A stretch of 64,000 nucleotides of DNA from an uncultured Angelakisella sp. (GTDB lineage: Bacteria; Bacillota; Clostridia; Oscillospirales; Ruminococcaceae): assembly GCA_910585525.1 (NCBI GenBank), contig CAJUFR010000006.1, positions 6,834 to 70,833 of the forward strand, given 5' to 3'. The position numbers and the translations under genes were made by a program. Of the stretch, positions 56,173 to 63,787 are shown piece by piece; position 1 is the stretch's first letter, and each line of letters opens with the position of its first letter. Below the pieces are notes generated by a model that made no database searches, was not told the origin of the DNA, and was given only the letters and a program-made list of their open reading frames with translations.

Positions 56173-56737
56173 CTATCGGCCACTATATTCATAGATGGTA
56201 TTGAATAGCCATTCATTTATAGCAAGGCCACGAGAATAATATGAATAACTGCCCACATTGATTGCCCTAACATATGTATCATCAATACCCTTTTCTAATA
56301 TAGGTCCACCACTAAATCCATAAACTGTCTCTCCATTAAACAAAATCACAGGTAGAGACCTTGCACCTGGGTCTATAAGGTGCACATCTTCTCTAGCAAA
56401 TTTTGCTGGTATCCCCGTACTGCTTTCTGAAAAGTAGCCCAAAACCACGGCATATAATCCATCAAGTTCGGAAAGATCTGTTACATAGTCAAATCCAAAA
56501 TAACCAACAGAAGTAGTTTCACTTGTAGTTATGATTCCCCAATCGTCAAGTTGGGGGTTTTTCCCATTAGCATATTCACCACCAATATATATTTCCTTAT
56601 GCGTATATTTTTTCCCATAGTTACTTAAACTTACAAATTCTGTATATATATTAACTTCATAAGCCCAAGTTTCCGTATCCATATCATATAGAGTATGGGC
56701 ACAAGTAAGAACACCCTACAACAACTATCTTTTTCAT
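56173..56737 (-). pseudogene. Broken trypsin-like (S1B/V8-type) serine protease
   Basis: A good ribosome site (AAAAGGAGA) and ATG at 56737 start MKKIVVVGCSYL..., but this frame stops after 17 codons. In another frame the sequence continues as VLTCAHTLYD, the usual catalytic-His motif (VLTAAHC-like), and runs open to the stop at 56173 through VYGFSGGPIL, the GxSGGP catalytic-Ser motif. Only about ten codons separate the start from the His motif, so the signal/pro region and first barrel strands are deleted and the frame is lost. An in-frame TAG blocks read-in. AT-rich, unlike the flanks. It follows the duplicated-domain gene by 18 bases. Confidence 0.72.
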
Positions 56738-56754
56738 TTTGTTTCTCCTTTTCT

Positions 56755-57693
56755 TTATTCTCCTTCGTATATCACATCTCCTTCCGCAAAAATTTTGATT
56801 TTAACATTGTTTTTATTGTAGTTTTTTATATACTTTTCCTTTGCTGTTTTCGCTAATGTCTCTAACAAAGAAGTTTGGAATAGTTGCGCAATATTATTTG
56901 TGCTACTATTCAGCTCTATCTCAATAATAGGGTCAATAGAAATATATTGGTACATCTTGCTGCTTCCTTGGGTTATCTCAACAGTTTGACCGGTAATCAC
57001 ATCAAAGCGTTTTAATGTTATATCAGCGGGAAGCCTGGACATATCCCGCCACGCATAAAACAGTTCCTCATTACCTCCTAAAATCTCTGTCTTGCAGCTT
57101 TCTATTTGAGAAGTCTTCTCAGAAAAAAAGTATATAGTCTCAACTGGGTCCTCCTCCAATATGATTGTACAGTCCATAGATAGGCTGTCTGCCCTTTCCT
57201 CGTAAACAGGAATCTCTCCCAAAGCAATATCAGAAACAGTGATCGTTACAGTTGCTTTGCCGCTTTTTCCATATTTTTCCCGAATTGTTTGCGACAAGGT
57301 CTTCCATAAAACCGTTTGATCCTTTTCAATATACGGCTGCATTTCCTTGCTTATCTTCACGATAATATAAGGATAAGGCGACATTTCCGGCACGAACTCC
57401 ACTGAAAAATGGTCAAGTGCGATACAAGAGGGAAGGCCGGATAAATTTCTCCAAACGGAAAATAGGCTTTCTTCATTCTCTATGTTTTCTATGGCGCAGT
57501 TCTCAACTTGAGATGTTTCCCGCGAATAATAGTATATTGTCTCTAACTTACCCGATTTTTCACCAGCTACTGGTCCCGGCAATATACGCTCGCATCTGTT
57601 GAAATTCTCTGTTATCCACAACCCTAATAGTGATAGAACGGATAACATCGCAATTATTATAATCGCTTTGGAATATTTATTTTTTTTGAGCAA
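56755..57693 (-). CDS. Membrane-anchored protein with a duplicated extracellular domain
   Basis: 312 residues. A basic head (LLKKNKYSK) and one helix (AIIIIAMLSVLSLLGLWI) anchor an outside part. Two tandem units are alike: ETIYYYSRETSQVENC...SVWRNLSGLPSCIAL (from about residue 50) and ETIYFFSEKTSQIESC...YAWRDMSRLPADITL (from about residue 190). The start is TTG at 57693, 6 bases after AGGAGA. Codon use is AT-rich, against the GC-rich chromosome, suggesting transfer. Probably made together with the protease now broken downstream. No family recognised. Confidence 0.65.
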   Translation of the reverse strand: MLKKNKYSKAIIIIAMLSVLSLLGLWITENFNRCERILPGPVAGEKSGKLETIYYYSRETSQVENCAIENIENEESLFSVWRNLSGLPSCIALDHFSVEFVPEMSPYPYIIVKISKEMQPYIEKDQTVLWKTLSQTIREKYGKSGKATVTITVSDIALGEIPVYEERADSLSMDCTIILEEDPVETIYFFSEKTSQIESCKTEILGGNEELFYAWRDMSRLPADITLKRFDVITGQTVEITQGSSKMYQYISIDPIIEIELNSSTNNIAQLFQTSLLETLAKTAKEKYIKNYNKNNVKIKIFAEGDVIYEGE

Positions 57694-57753
57694 GGCATTT
57701 CTCCTATACAGTTGTTTTCTAATTGCTTGCAAATAAAGACAATCTCTAAATAT

Positions 57754-57782
57754 AATTTATCATCATAGCAGCTTCTTTTCAA
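57754..57782 (-). promoter_or_regulatory. Promoter of the AT-rich islet operon
   Basis: Minus-strand TTGAAA, 17-base spacer, TAAATT. Confidence 0.5.
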
Positions 57783-57904
57783 GTGGATTTTTCCCTATAA
57801 ATCCGCATTGAGAATTATGTATTTTATATAAATTCCCATATTGTGGAAGATAAATTGTTGTAAAATCGAACAAGCTGATTATATATCAAGTTTATAAATG
57901 TCTT

Positions 57905-57915
57905 AAAATATCATA
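57905..57915. repeat. Right copy of the 11-bp direct repeat
   Basis: AAAATATCATA, matching 56091-56101. It ends five bases before the GC-rich stub begins. Confidence 0.4.
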
Positions 57916-57920
57916 TAGAC

Positions 57921-57986
57921 ATGGACCGCATCCGCCTCTACTCCAAAAAAGAGACCGAACCCCACACCCTGGTCAAGATCGAGTGA
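57921..57986 (+). pseudogene. 3' stub of a truncated GC-rich gene
   Basis: A 21-codon open stretch reading [20 protein letters not shown] then TGA, with native codon use and a terminator 18 bases later, but no ribosome site and AT-rich DNA immediately upstream. It looks like the tail of a gene whose body was lost when the AT-rich block arrived. The original gene cannot be named. Confidence 0.45.
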
Positions 57987-58004
57987 GGGGCACGAGACTG
58001 TCAT

Positions 58005-58043
58005 AAAAAGCGCCAGCCTGGATAGGTCCGGGCTGGCGCTTTT
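58005..58043 (+). terminator. Terminator of the truncated gene
   Basis: AAAAGCGCCAGCC / GGCTGGCGCTTTT with a 12-base loop. Confidence 0.8.
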
Positions 58044-58069
58044 AAATCAACTCCCCCCCAACTTCCCCC

Positions 58070-58098
58070 TTGACACCCCCGCCCCATCCTCGTATAAT
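58070..58098 (+). promoter_or_regulatory. pyrG-purA operon promoter
   Basis: TTGACA, 17-base spacer, TATAAT: a perfect consensus. The predicted start region lacks the GGGC run used for CTP-sensitive stuttering at pyrG in Bacilli. Confidence 0.85.
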
Positions 58099-58209
58099 AA
58101 ACGACTGTACAAAGGCGTCTGCTCAGGATATTCTGCCACCCGGGAGAATGTCTTTGGGTCGGGCGCTTTCTCTGTTTTGGGGCCGTCTTCGGCCGGGGAG
58201 GGATCGCGT

Positions 58210-59847
58210 ATGGAAAAACAGGTGCGTTATATCTTCGTCACAGGGGGGGTGGTGTCCGGGCTGGGCAAGGGCATCAGCGCGGCGTCTTTGGGCAGATTAT
58301 TAAAGGCCCGGGGGCTGCGGGTGGCGGCCCAGAAGCTGGACCCCTACGTCAACCTGGACCCCGGCACCATGAGCCCCTACCAGCACGGGGAGGTGTTCGT
58401 CACCCAGGACGGGGCCGAGACCGACCTGGACCTGGGGCACTACGAGCGGTTCATCGACGAGGACCTGAACCGGTACTCCAACCTCACCTCCGGCCGGGTC
58501 TACTGGGAGGTGCTGCACAAGGAGCGCCGGGGGGAATATCTGGGCAGCACCGTCCAGGTCATCCCCCACGTCACCGGGGAGATCAAGGGCTTCATCGCCG
58601 CCCTGGCCCGGCGCACCGAACCCGATGTCATCATCACCGAGATCGGCGGCACCATCGGGGACATCGAGAGCCAGCCCTTTTTGGAGGCCATCCGCCAGCT
58701 TTCCCGGGAGGTGGGGCGGCAGAACTGCCTTTTCCTCCACGTGGTGCTGGTGCCCTACCTCCGCTGCTCCGGGGAGCACAAGACCAAGCCCGCCCAGCAC
58801 TCGGTGCGGGAACTGCGGAGCCTCGGCATCATCCCCGATGTCATCATCGCCCGGTGCGACGAGCCGCTGGAGCCGGGCATCCTGGACAAGCTGGCCCTCT
58901 TCTGTGACGTCCCGCCGGAGCATGTCATCGAAAACCGCACCCTTGGCAGCCTTTACCATGTGCCGCTGATGCTCCACCGGGCAGGGCTGGACCGCATCGT
59001 CTGCGACGCCCTGGGCCTTGCCGCCGGGGAGCCGGACCTGGCGGAGTGGGAGGCCCTCTGCCGCCGGGTGGACCACCCCGGCAAGGGGGTGGAGATCGCC
59101 CTGGTGGGAAAATACGTGGAGCTCCACGACGCCTACCTCTCGGTGGCGGAGGCGCTGCGCCACGGGGGATACGAGAACGACGCCCGGGTGGACATCCGCT
59201 GGGTGGATTCGGAGCAGCTGACCCGGGAGAAGGTGGCCGGGGCGCTGGCGGGGTGTGACGGGGTCATCGTCCCCGGGGGGTTCGGGGACCGGGGCATCGG
59301 GGGGATGGTGGAGGCCGCCCGGTACGCCCGGGAGCAAAAGCTGCCCTACTTCGGCATCTGCCTGGGGATGCAGGTGGCGGTGATCGAGGCCGCCCGGGAC
59401 CTCCTGGGCCTTTCCGGCGCCGATTCCGCCGAGTTCGCCCCGGATACCCCCCACCCGGTGATCCACCTGATGCCGGACCAGCGGGGGGAGGTCCCCAAGG
59501 GGGGCACCATGCGGCTGGGGGCCTACCCCTGCCGCCTGCTGGAGGGCAGCCGCCTCCGGGCCGTCTACGGCCAGGGGGAGGTCGCCGAGCGGCACCGCCA
59601 CCGGTACGAGGTGAACAATGACTACCGCCCCCTGCTGGAGGGCGCGGGGGGGCTCACCCTCTGCGGCCAGTCCCCCGACGGGCGGCTGGTGGAGGCCATC
59701 GAGAGAAAGGATCACCCCTTCTTTGTAGGGGTGCAGTACCACCCGGAATTCAAGTCCCGGCCCAACCGGGCCCACCCTGTTTTCCGGGCCTTTGTCGAAG
59801 CCGCCCTGGACCACAGGGCATCCGGGGAAACCTCCCCGCATAGATAA
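58210..59847 (+). CDS. pyrG: CTP synthase
   Basis: A 545-residue CTP synthase that aminates UTP using glutamine and ATP. The N-terminal synthase starts [22 protein letters not shown] (in parts), with [22 protein letters not shown]. The class I glutaminase domain has the nucleophile Cys in FGICLGMQ and the His-Glu in [17 protein letters not shown] lies 8 bases before the ATG at 58210. Followed by purA after 18 bases. Confidence 0.97.
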   Translation: MEKQVRYIFVTGGVVSGLGKGISAASLGRLLKARGLRVAAQKLDPYVNLDPGTMSPYQHGEVFVTQDGAETDLDLGHYERFIDEDLNRYSNLTSGRVYWEVLHKERRGEYLGSTVQVIPHVTGEIKGFIAALARRTEPDVIITEIGGTIGDIESQPFLEAIRQLSREVGRQNCLFLHVVLVPYLRCSGEHKTKPAQHSVRELRSLGIIPDVIIARCDEPLEPGILDKLALFCDVPPEHVIENRTLGSLYHVPLMLHRAGLDRIVCDALGLAAGEPDLAEWEALCRRVDHPGKGVEIALVGKYVELHDAYLSVAEALRHGGYENDARVDIRWVDSEQLTREKVAGALAGCDGVIVPGGFGDRGIGGMVEAARYAREQKLPYFGICLGMQVAVIEAARDLLGLSGADSAEFAPDTPHPVIHLMPDQRGEVPKGGTMRLGAYPCRLLEGSRLRAVYGQGEVAERHRHRYEVNNDYRPLLEGAGGLTLCGQSPDGRLVEAIERKDHPFFVGVQYHPEFKSRPNRAHPVFRAFVEAALDHRASGETSPHR

Positions 59848-59865
59848 GAAAGGAGCCGATGAGAT

Positions 59866-61137
59866 ATGCTGACCGCTATTGTGGGCATCAATTGGGGGGA
59901 CGAGGGGAAGGGCCGGATGGTGGACCTTCTCTCCCAGGGATATGAGGTGGTGTGCCGCTACCAGGGGGGCAACAACGCCGGACACACCATTTACGTACAG
60001 GGGGAGAAGTTCGTCCTCAACCTCCTGCCCTCCGGCATCCTGCGGCGGGGGGTGGTGAACGTCCTGGGCCCCGGCATGGTGGTGGATATCGCCCACCTGC
60101 GGGCTGAGATGGAGCGCCTGGCCGGCCGGGGGGTATCCATCGGGCCGGACAACCTGAAGATCAGCAGCCGGGCCTGCATCTGCCTCCCCGCCAACGTCCG
60201 CCAGGACTGCCTGGAGGAGGACCGGCTGGCCGGGGCAAAGTTCGGCTCCACCCGCCGGGGCATCGGGCCTATCTACGGGGATAAATACATGAAAAAGGCC
60301 CTGCGGATGGAGGACCTTCTGGACCCCGGCCGGCTGCGGCGGCAGCTGGAGCGGCTGCTGGACTGGAAGAACCTGCTGCTGGAAAAGGGCTACGGCGCCC
60401 CGGCGGAGCAGCTGGAGGAGACCCTTGGGTGGCTCGCCCAAAACGGGGACCCCCTCAAGCCCTACATCTGCGACACCGGCCTGCTGCTGGAGGACGCCTT
60501 GAAGGCCGGGAAACAGGTGCTGTTCGAAGCACAGCTGGGGGCGCTGCGGGATATCGACTACGGCATCTACCCCTACACCTCCTCCTCTACCACCCTGGCG
60601 GCCTACGCCCCCATCGGGGCGGGCATCCCCGGCAGAAAGCTGGACCGGGTGGTGGGGGTGATGAAGGCGTACTCCTCCTGCGTGGGGGAAGGCCCCTTCA
60701 CCTGCGAACTGTTCGGCCCCGAGGCCGACGCCCTCCGGGAAGCGGGGGGCGAGTACGGCGCCGCCACCGGGCGGCCCCGGCGGGTGGGCCCCTTTGACAT
60801 CCCCGCCAGCCGGTACGGGGTCCGGGTCCAGGGGGCGGATGAACTGGCCCTCACCAAGCTGGATGTCCTTTCCTACCTGCCGGAGATCCCGGTCTGCACC
60901 CGGTACCTGGTGGATGGGACCGCCAGGTTGGACTTCCCCAGCGGCAGCGCCCTGGAGGAAGCAAAGCCGGTGGTGGAGCGCCTGCCCGGCTGGGGCTGCG
61001 GCATCGGCGGCTGCCGCCGGTGGCAGGACCTGCCGGAGGCCGCCCGGCGGTATGTGGAATACCTGGAGGACGCGGTGAACTGTCCCATCCGGTACGTCTC
61101 GGTGGGGGCGGACCGGGAGGATTATTTGACACGATAG
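59866..61137 (+). CDS. purA: Adenylosuccinate synthetase
   Basis: A 423-residue PurA joining IMP and Asp with GTP, the first committed step to AMP. The P-loop region is GINWGDEGKGRMVD (the common QWGDEGKG has Asn for Gln), with the catalytic Asp kept; NNAGHT holds the catalytic His. FGSTRRGIGPIYGDKYMKK, GEYGAATGRPRRVGPFD and YVSVGADRE fit the clostridial branch. Middle gene of a pyrG-purA-unknown operon. Confidence 0.95.
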   Translation: MLTAIVGINWGDEGKGRMVDLLSQGYEVVCRYQGGNNAGHTIYVQGEKFVLNLLPSGILRRGVVNVLGPGMVVDIAHLRAEMERLAGRGVSIGPDNLKISSRACICLPANVRQDCLEEDRLAGAKFGSTRRGIGPIYGDKYMKKALRMEDLLDPGRLRRQLERLLDWKNLLLEKGYGAPAEQLEETLGWLAQNGDPLKPYICDTGLLLEDALKAGKQVLFEAQLGALRDIDYGIYPYTSSSTTLAAYAPIGAGIPGRKLDRVVGVMKAYSSCVGEGPFTCELFGPEADALREAGGEYGAATGRPRRVGPFDIPASRYGVRVQGADELALTKLDVLSYLPEIPVCTRYLVDGTARLDFPSGSALEEAKPVVERLPGWGCGIGGCRRWQDLPEAARRYVEYLEDAVNCPIRYVSVGADREDYLTR

Positions 61138-61149
61138 GAGAATGACACC

Positions 61150-61617
61150 ATGGAAGAACTGCTGGCCTGCGCCCTGCTGTACCAGGCGGGGCTCTTCCCG
61201 GCGGGCCCCTACCGGGAAACGCTGGATTTCCTGTTCCGGGACGACCCGGAGGACCCCCTTTTGCTGGAACTGGAGTGGACGGCCAAGGACATGGAGGCGT
61301 CGGTCTCCCTCCTGCAAGACGCCTGCGCCCGGCGGATGGAGGGATTTTCCCCTGACCGGTTCGGCCGGATGCTGATGGAGGGGCTGCGGGTCATCTTCGA
61401 GGAGGAGGGGATGGACCTCCGGGAGTTCGGCCGCCGGGCCTACCGGCTGTGGCAGCTGCTGCCGGGGCCGCTGCAAAAACAGCAGCCCTTCTGGTCCCTC
61501 AGCTACGCCGATGACCCCATGTCCTGGGGGGACGAGACCCAGAGCCGGGAACTCTACCGGGATATGCTGGCCTTTTACCAGCGGAAGACGGCGTTATCCG
61601 GTGACCACCTGGGCTAA
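61150..61617 (+). CDS. Hypothetical protein, 155 aa
   Basis: An acidic, mostly helical soluble protein (EELLACALLYQAGLFP..., LLELEWTAKDMEASVSLLQDACARRMEGF, LREFGRRAYRLWQLLPG). Starts 12 bases after purA with an AGGAGA that includes the purA stop, so it is the third gene of the operon. Its 3' end overlaps the opposing spoIID by 24 bases. No family recognised; helical content and context give no firm role. Confidence 0.6.
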   Translation: MEELLACALLYQAGLFPAGPYRETLDFLFRDDPEDPLLLELEWTAKDMEASVSLLQDACARRMEGFSPDRFGRMLMEGLRVIFEEEGMDLREFGRRAYRLWQLLPGPLQKQQPFWSLSYADDPMSWGDETQSRELYRDMLAFYQRKTALSGDHLG

Positions 61618-62784
61618 GGTGGCCCCTTTATAATAATGTAGCAGTATCTCGTCAAAGCCCCACCCCTGCCGGGCCAGGTGGTCCGCCCCCGCCTGGCTGA
61701 GCCCTGCCCCGTGGCCGTAGCCCCGGACATAGAAGGTGTAGCCGGTGTGGGTCCGCTCCAGCTGGAAGGCGGCGCTCCGCAGCCCCAGGAGGTTGCGCAG
61801 CCGGTTGCCGCTGATGGTGATGCTCCCCGCCCGGATGGCGGTGACGTACCCGGCCGGGGAGCGTTCCTCCACCTCCAGCCAGGTGGCGGGGTCGGGTAGG
61901 AGGTTTGCCCCGGCGGCGGTGAGCAGTTCCTTTAACTCCCCGTCGGCCACGGTGACGGTGCTTTTGTACCCCGGGGCCAGGATGTCCCAGCTGCTGTCCA
62001 CCTCCACCAGGTAGGGCAGCGGCCCCTCCCAGATGTTCTCCGCCGCCTCGGTGGTCTCCCCGGCGCTGATGGCGTGGTAGGCGGCGGCGATAGGCTCCCC
62101 CTCCCACAGGGCGGCGCAGCGGCTGGCTGTCCGTGCGGCCCGGCTGATCTTATCCCAGCAGTAGTCGAACTGCTCCCCGTAGAACTCCCGGGCGGTCTCC
62201 TCGGTCATGTAGCCCAGGCGGTTGCCGGGGTCGGCGGCAAAGTCCGCCCCCTTTAGGGCAGGATCTTTCTCCTCCTCCGGCAGCCCCCGCTGCTCCATGG
62301 CCTGGTGGAGGGCGTAGGTGAGGGCAGCCACCCCCTGGGCCTTCAACGCCTCCAGGTGGTAGTCGGCGGGCATCTCGGCGGCGATGGCGCAGCGGGTGTA
62401 CTCCTCCAGGGACAGTTCCGCCACCTCCCCGGTGCTCTGGTCATAGACACGCAGCGTCTGGACAGGGCTTTCCCACCGCTCCGATACGGTGCTGGGCAGC
62501 GCCTCCGCCTCGTCCCCCTCCCCCTGGGCCGGGAGTTCCCCGTCAGAGGGCTCCGCCTGAGAAGAAACAGATGCCCCGCCGGAGGACGACGGCACCGCCG
62601 CCGGCTGGGAGAAAGCCCCCTGGTTCTTGGCGGCGCTCTCCTCCCCCACCGCGGCCACCGGCACCGAGAGCGGGAGCCCCGCCACCACCCCCGGCAGCGG
62701 CTGCCCCGACCAGAGCAGCACAGCGGCGGGCACCGCCACCATAGCGACCCCCACCGAGCCCAACAACAGCAGATCGCCTTTCAT
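61594..62784 (-). CDS. spoIID: SpoIID/LytB-type sporulation protein
   Basis: A 396-residue membrane-anchored peptidoglycan lytic enzyme of the SpoIID family, needed for engulfment during sporulation. One N-terminal helix, a Ser/Pro/Gln/Glu spacer (residues 45-105), then LSLEEYTRCAIAAEMPADYHLEALKAQGVAALTYAL, with the catalytic-type Glu, AAYHAISAGETTEAAENIW and RGYGHGAGLSQAGADHLARQGWGFDEILLHYYKGA (in parts), the family hallmarks. GGAGG 7 bases before the ATG. A sigma-E-like promoter is seen upstream. Confidence 0.92.
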   Translation of the reverse strand: MKGDLLLLGSVGVAMVAVPAAVLLWSGQPLPGVVAGLPLSVPVAAVGEESAAKNQGAFSQPAAVPSSSGGASVSSQAEPSDGELPAQGEGDEAEALPSTVSERWESPVQTLRVYDQSTGEVAELSLEEYTRCAIAAEMPADYHLEALKAQGVAALTYALHQAMEQRGLPEEEKDPALKGADFAADPGNRLGYMTEETAREFYGEQFDYCWDKISRAARTASRCAALWEGEPIAAAYHAISAGETTEAAENIWEGPLPYLVEVDSSWDILAPGYKSTVTVADGELKELLTAAGANLLPDPATWLEVEERSPAGYVTAIRAGSITISGNRLRNLLGLRSAAFQLERTHTGYTFYVRGYGHGAGLSQAGADHLARQGWGFDEILLHYYKGATLAQVVTG

Positions 62785-62815
62785 CCCGGCACCTCCCCAG
62801 CCTGTCCTTTGGAAC

Positions 62816-62844
62816 AGTATATGAAAAGGGAAAGGCGGTTATGC
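62816..62844 (-). promoter_or_regulatory. Candidate sigma-E promoter of spoIID
   Basis: Minus-strand GCATAA, 15 bases, CATATACT: close to the mother-cell sigma-E pattern (ATA-type -35, CATACAAT-type -10), and spoIID is sigma-E-dependent in Bacilli. Confidence 0.45.
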
Positions 62845-62855
62845 CTTTCCCTTTT
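62824..62855. terminator. Perfect 13-bp hairpin upstream of spoIID
   Basis: AAAAGGGAAAGGC, loop GGTTAT, exact inverse. A/T-flanked, so it could end transcripts in either direction. It shares GGCGGTTAT with the toxin-module terminators and may be a relic of one. Confidence 0.5.
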
Positions 62856-62903
62856 GGCCTGCCGGAGGATGCCAGGTTTTTCAAAACCCAGGCATCTTTT
62901 GCC

Positions 62904-62932
62904 TTGTCGGTATCTGTCAAATATGGTAAAAT
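62904..62932 (+). promoter_or_regulatory. Sense promoter, toxin module 1
   Basis: TTGTCG, 17-base spacer, TAAAAT. Confidence 0.7.
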
Positions 62933-62938
62933 ATAGAT

Positions 62939-63059
62939 GGCACTGCCGAAACGGTAGCGGTTAGCCCCCACCTTCCCTTGCGCCGGTGCGCACCCGGGGG
63001 CGAAATCCTTTTTGTGCATATCTATGCCCCTGGAGACTTGTCGAAAGGGGGACAATGAA
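62939..63059 (+). other. Structured 5' leader of toxin 1
   Basis: Starts with GGCACTGCCGAA, which pairs with the mRNA's own 3' end. It then has a GCGC-CGGT-GCGC stem and a CCCC / GGGG stem that buries the AGGGGG ribosome site. Units 2 and 3 keep these parts with compensating changes. Confidence 0.6.
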
Positions 63060-63158
63060 ATGATGACATACGAGGCTTTGATCGCATTCGCTCAAGTCGC
63101 TGTACTGATCGTGGAAATTGTCGCACTTGTTATAGACATTTGTAACAAAAAGAAATAA
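63060..63158 (+). CDS. Holin-like type I toxin peptide 1, 32 aa
   Basis: MMTYEALIAFAQ followed by one hydrophobic helix (VAVLIVEIVALVIDI) and a NKKK end. The (M)xTYEAL start, single helix and basic tail are those of the Gram-positive putative holin-like toxins (TxpA/BsrG-like type I toxins), which insert in the membrane and depolarise or damage it. AGGGGG lies 8 bases before the ATG at 63060; a second ATG follows at once. The stop codon is inside a terminator stem. The opposing promoter at 63243-63270 should make an RNA across the 3' end. Confidence 0.75.
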   Translation: MMTYEALIAFAQVAVLIVEIVALVIDICNKKK

Positions 63159-63192
63159 CCGCCCAGCCCTCACAAAGCGTGCGGTTATTTCT
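63147..63192. terminator. Terminator hairpin, toxin module 1
   Basis: AGAAATAACCGC / GCGGTTATTTCT; the left arm contains the toxin stop codon. Confidence 0.7.
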
Positions 63193-63236
63193 TAACCGTT
63201 CCGGGGGCTAACCGCCCTTCGGCAGTGCCACCTTAT
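63150..63236 (-). ncRNA. Predicted antitoxin RNA 1
   Basis: Predicted from a minus-strand promoter (63243-63270). It would start near 63236, read through GGCACTGCCGAA and CGGTTAGCCCCC (63203-63229, a near copy of the toxin mRNA 5' end) and the shared terminator, overlapping the toxin mRNA 3' end. The 3' end is a guess. Confidence 0.55.
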
Positions 63237-63242
63237 GCTTAC

Positions 63243-63270
63243 ATTATACCACATCTTTTTCAAAACGCAA
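63243..63270 (-). promoter_or_regulatory. Antisense promoter, toxin module 1
   Basis: Minus-strand TTGCGT, 16-base spacer, TATAAT. The -10 is stronger than the sense TAAAAT. Confidence 0.7.
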
Positions 63271-63281
63271 GCACATTTCCC

Positions 63282-63310
63282 TTGTCGGTATCTGTCAAAT
63301 GTGGTAAAAT
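63282..63310 (+). promoter_or_regulatory. Sense promoter, toxin module 2
   Basis: TTGTCG, 17-base spacer, TAAAAT. Confidence 0.7.
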
Positions 63311-63432
63311 ACAGATGGCACTGCCGAAACGGTAGCGGTTAGCCCCCACCTTTCCCTGCGTGGATACGCACCCGGGGGTAAAATCTTTTTTGCCGGCTGC
63401 CCCCGAGGTCAAACCGAAGGGGGGTCGATGCT

Positions 63433-63507
63433 GTGGTCACCTATGAAGGACTCTTTGCTTTTTGTATGGTCATCCTTGGCGTCATCGCCATCTGCAAAAA
63501 GAAATAA
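63433..63507 (+). CDS. Holin-like type I toxin peptide 2, 24 aa
   Basis: Reads VTYEGLFAFCMVILGVIAICKKK after a GTG start at 63433, which aligns base for base with the ATG of unit 3 and lies 8 bases after a G-rich ribosome site. One short hydrophobic helix and a KKK end. It is the shortest of the three, about eight residues shorter than copy 1 within the helix. An ATG at 63428 opens another frame of 39 codons, but that frame is not shared by the other units. Confidence 0.68.
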   Translation: MVTYEGLFAFCMVILGVIAICKKK

Positions 63508-63542
63508 CCGCCCGGCTCCCAACCAAAGGCGGTTATTTCTAT
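63498..63542. terminator. Terminator hairpin, toxin module 2
   Basis: AGAAATAACCGCC / GGCGGTTATTTCT including the stop codon. Confidence 0.7.
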
Positions 63543-63585
63543 AACCACTACGGGGGCTAGCCGCCCTTCGGCGGTGCCACCTTAT
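63500..63585 (-). ncRNA. Predicted antitoxin RNA 2
   Basis: As for module 1: expected start near 63585, leader mimic at 63552-63578, overlap with the toxin 2 mRNA 3' end. Ends are guesses. Confidence 0.55.
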
Positions 63586-63591
63586 GCTTAT

Positions 63592-63619
63592 ATTATACCA
63601 CATCTTTTTCAAAACGCAA
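63592..63619 (-). promoter_or_regulatory. Antisense promoter, toxin module 2
   Basis: Minus-strand TTGCGT, 16-base spacer, TATAAT. Confidence 0.7.
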
Positions 63620-63630
63620 GCACATTTCCC

Positions 63631-63659
63631 TTGTCGGTATCTGTCAGATGTAGTAAAAT
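63631..63659 (+). promoter_or_regulatory. Sense promoter, toxin module 3
   Basis: TTGTCG, 17-base spacer, TAAAAT. Confidence 0.7.
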
Positions 63660-63787
63660 ACAGATGGCACTGCCGAAACGGTAGCGGTTAGCCCCCATTT
63701 TCCCTTGCGTGGATACGCACCCGGGGGCGAAAGTCTTTTTGCGTATCTCTATGGCCCCTGGAGACTTGTCGAAAGGGGGACGATGCC

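Larger units (their letters stand above)
57783..58069. other. Right edge of the AT-rich islet and junction with GC-rich DNA
   Basis: AT-rich and without genes to about 57915, then abruptly GC-rich: a gene stub (57921-57986), its terminator (58005-58043) and the spacer before the pyrG promoter. Confidence 0.5.
62904..63270. repeat. Toxin-module repeat unit 1
   Basis: Sense promoter to antisense promoter of module 1. Promoters, the GGCACTGCCGAA...TTAGCCCCC leader, the SD hairpin, the terminator stem and the inverted 3' copy of the leader are shared with units 2 and 3; the coding part is the most divergent. Confidence 0.85.
63282..63619. repeat. Toxin-module repeat unit 2
   Basis: Second copy, same layout. 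The leader hairpin reads GCGT-GGAT-ACGC against GCGC-CGGT-GCGC in unit 1, so pairing is kept. Confidence 0.85.

Noticed and set aside
56173..56682. A functional protease starting at the internal ATG at 56682
   Set aside because: There is no ribosome site there, and the catalytic His lies upstream of that ATG.
57921..57986. A real 21-residue peptide gene
   Set aside because: No ribosome site or promoter fits, and base composition breaks sharply just before it; a gene stub is simpler.
58300..61476. A leftward open frame of over 1000 codons opposite pyrG-purA
   Set aside because: Same GC-rich shadow effect; low-complexity product, no ribosome site, and two certain enzymes on the other strand.
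63428..63547. An alternative 39-codon frame starting at ATG 63428 in toxin unit 2
   Set aside because: The frame is not shared with units 1 and 3, while the GTG frame at 63433 keeps VTYE...KKK and the same spacing to the ribosome site.
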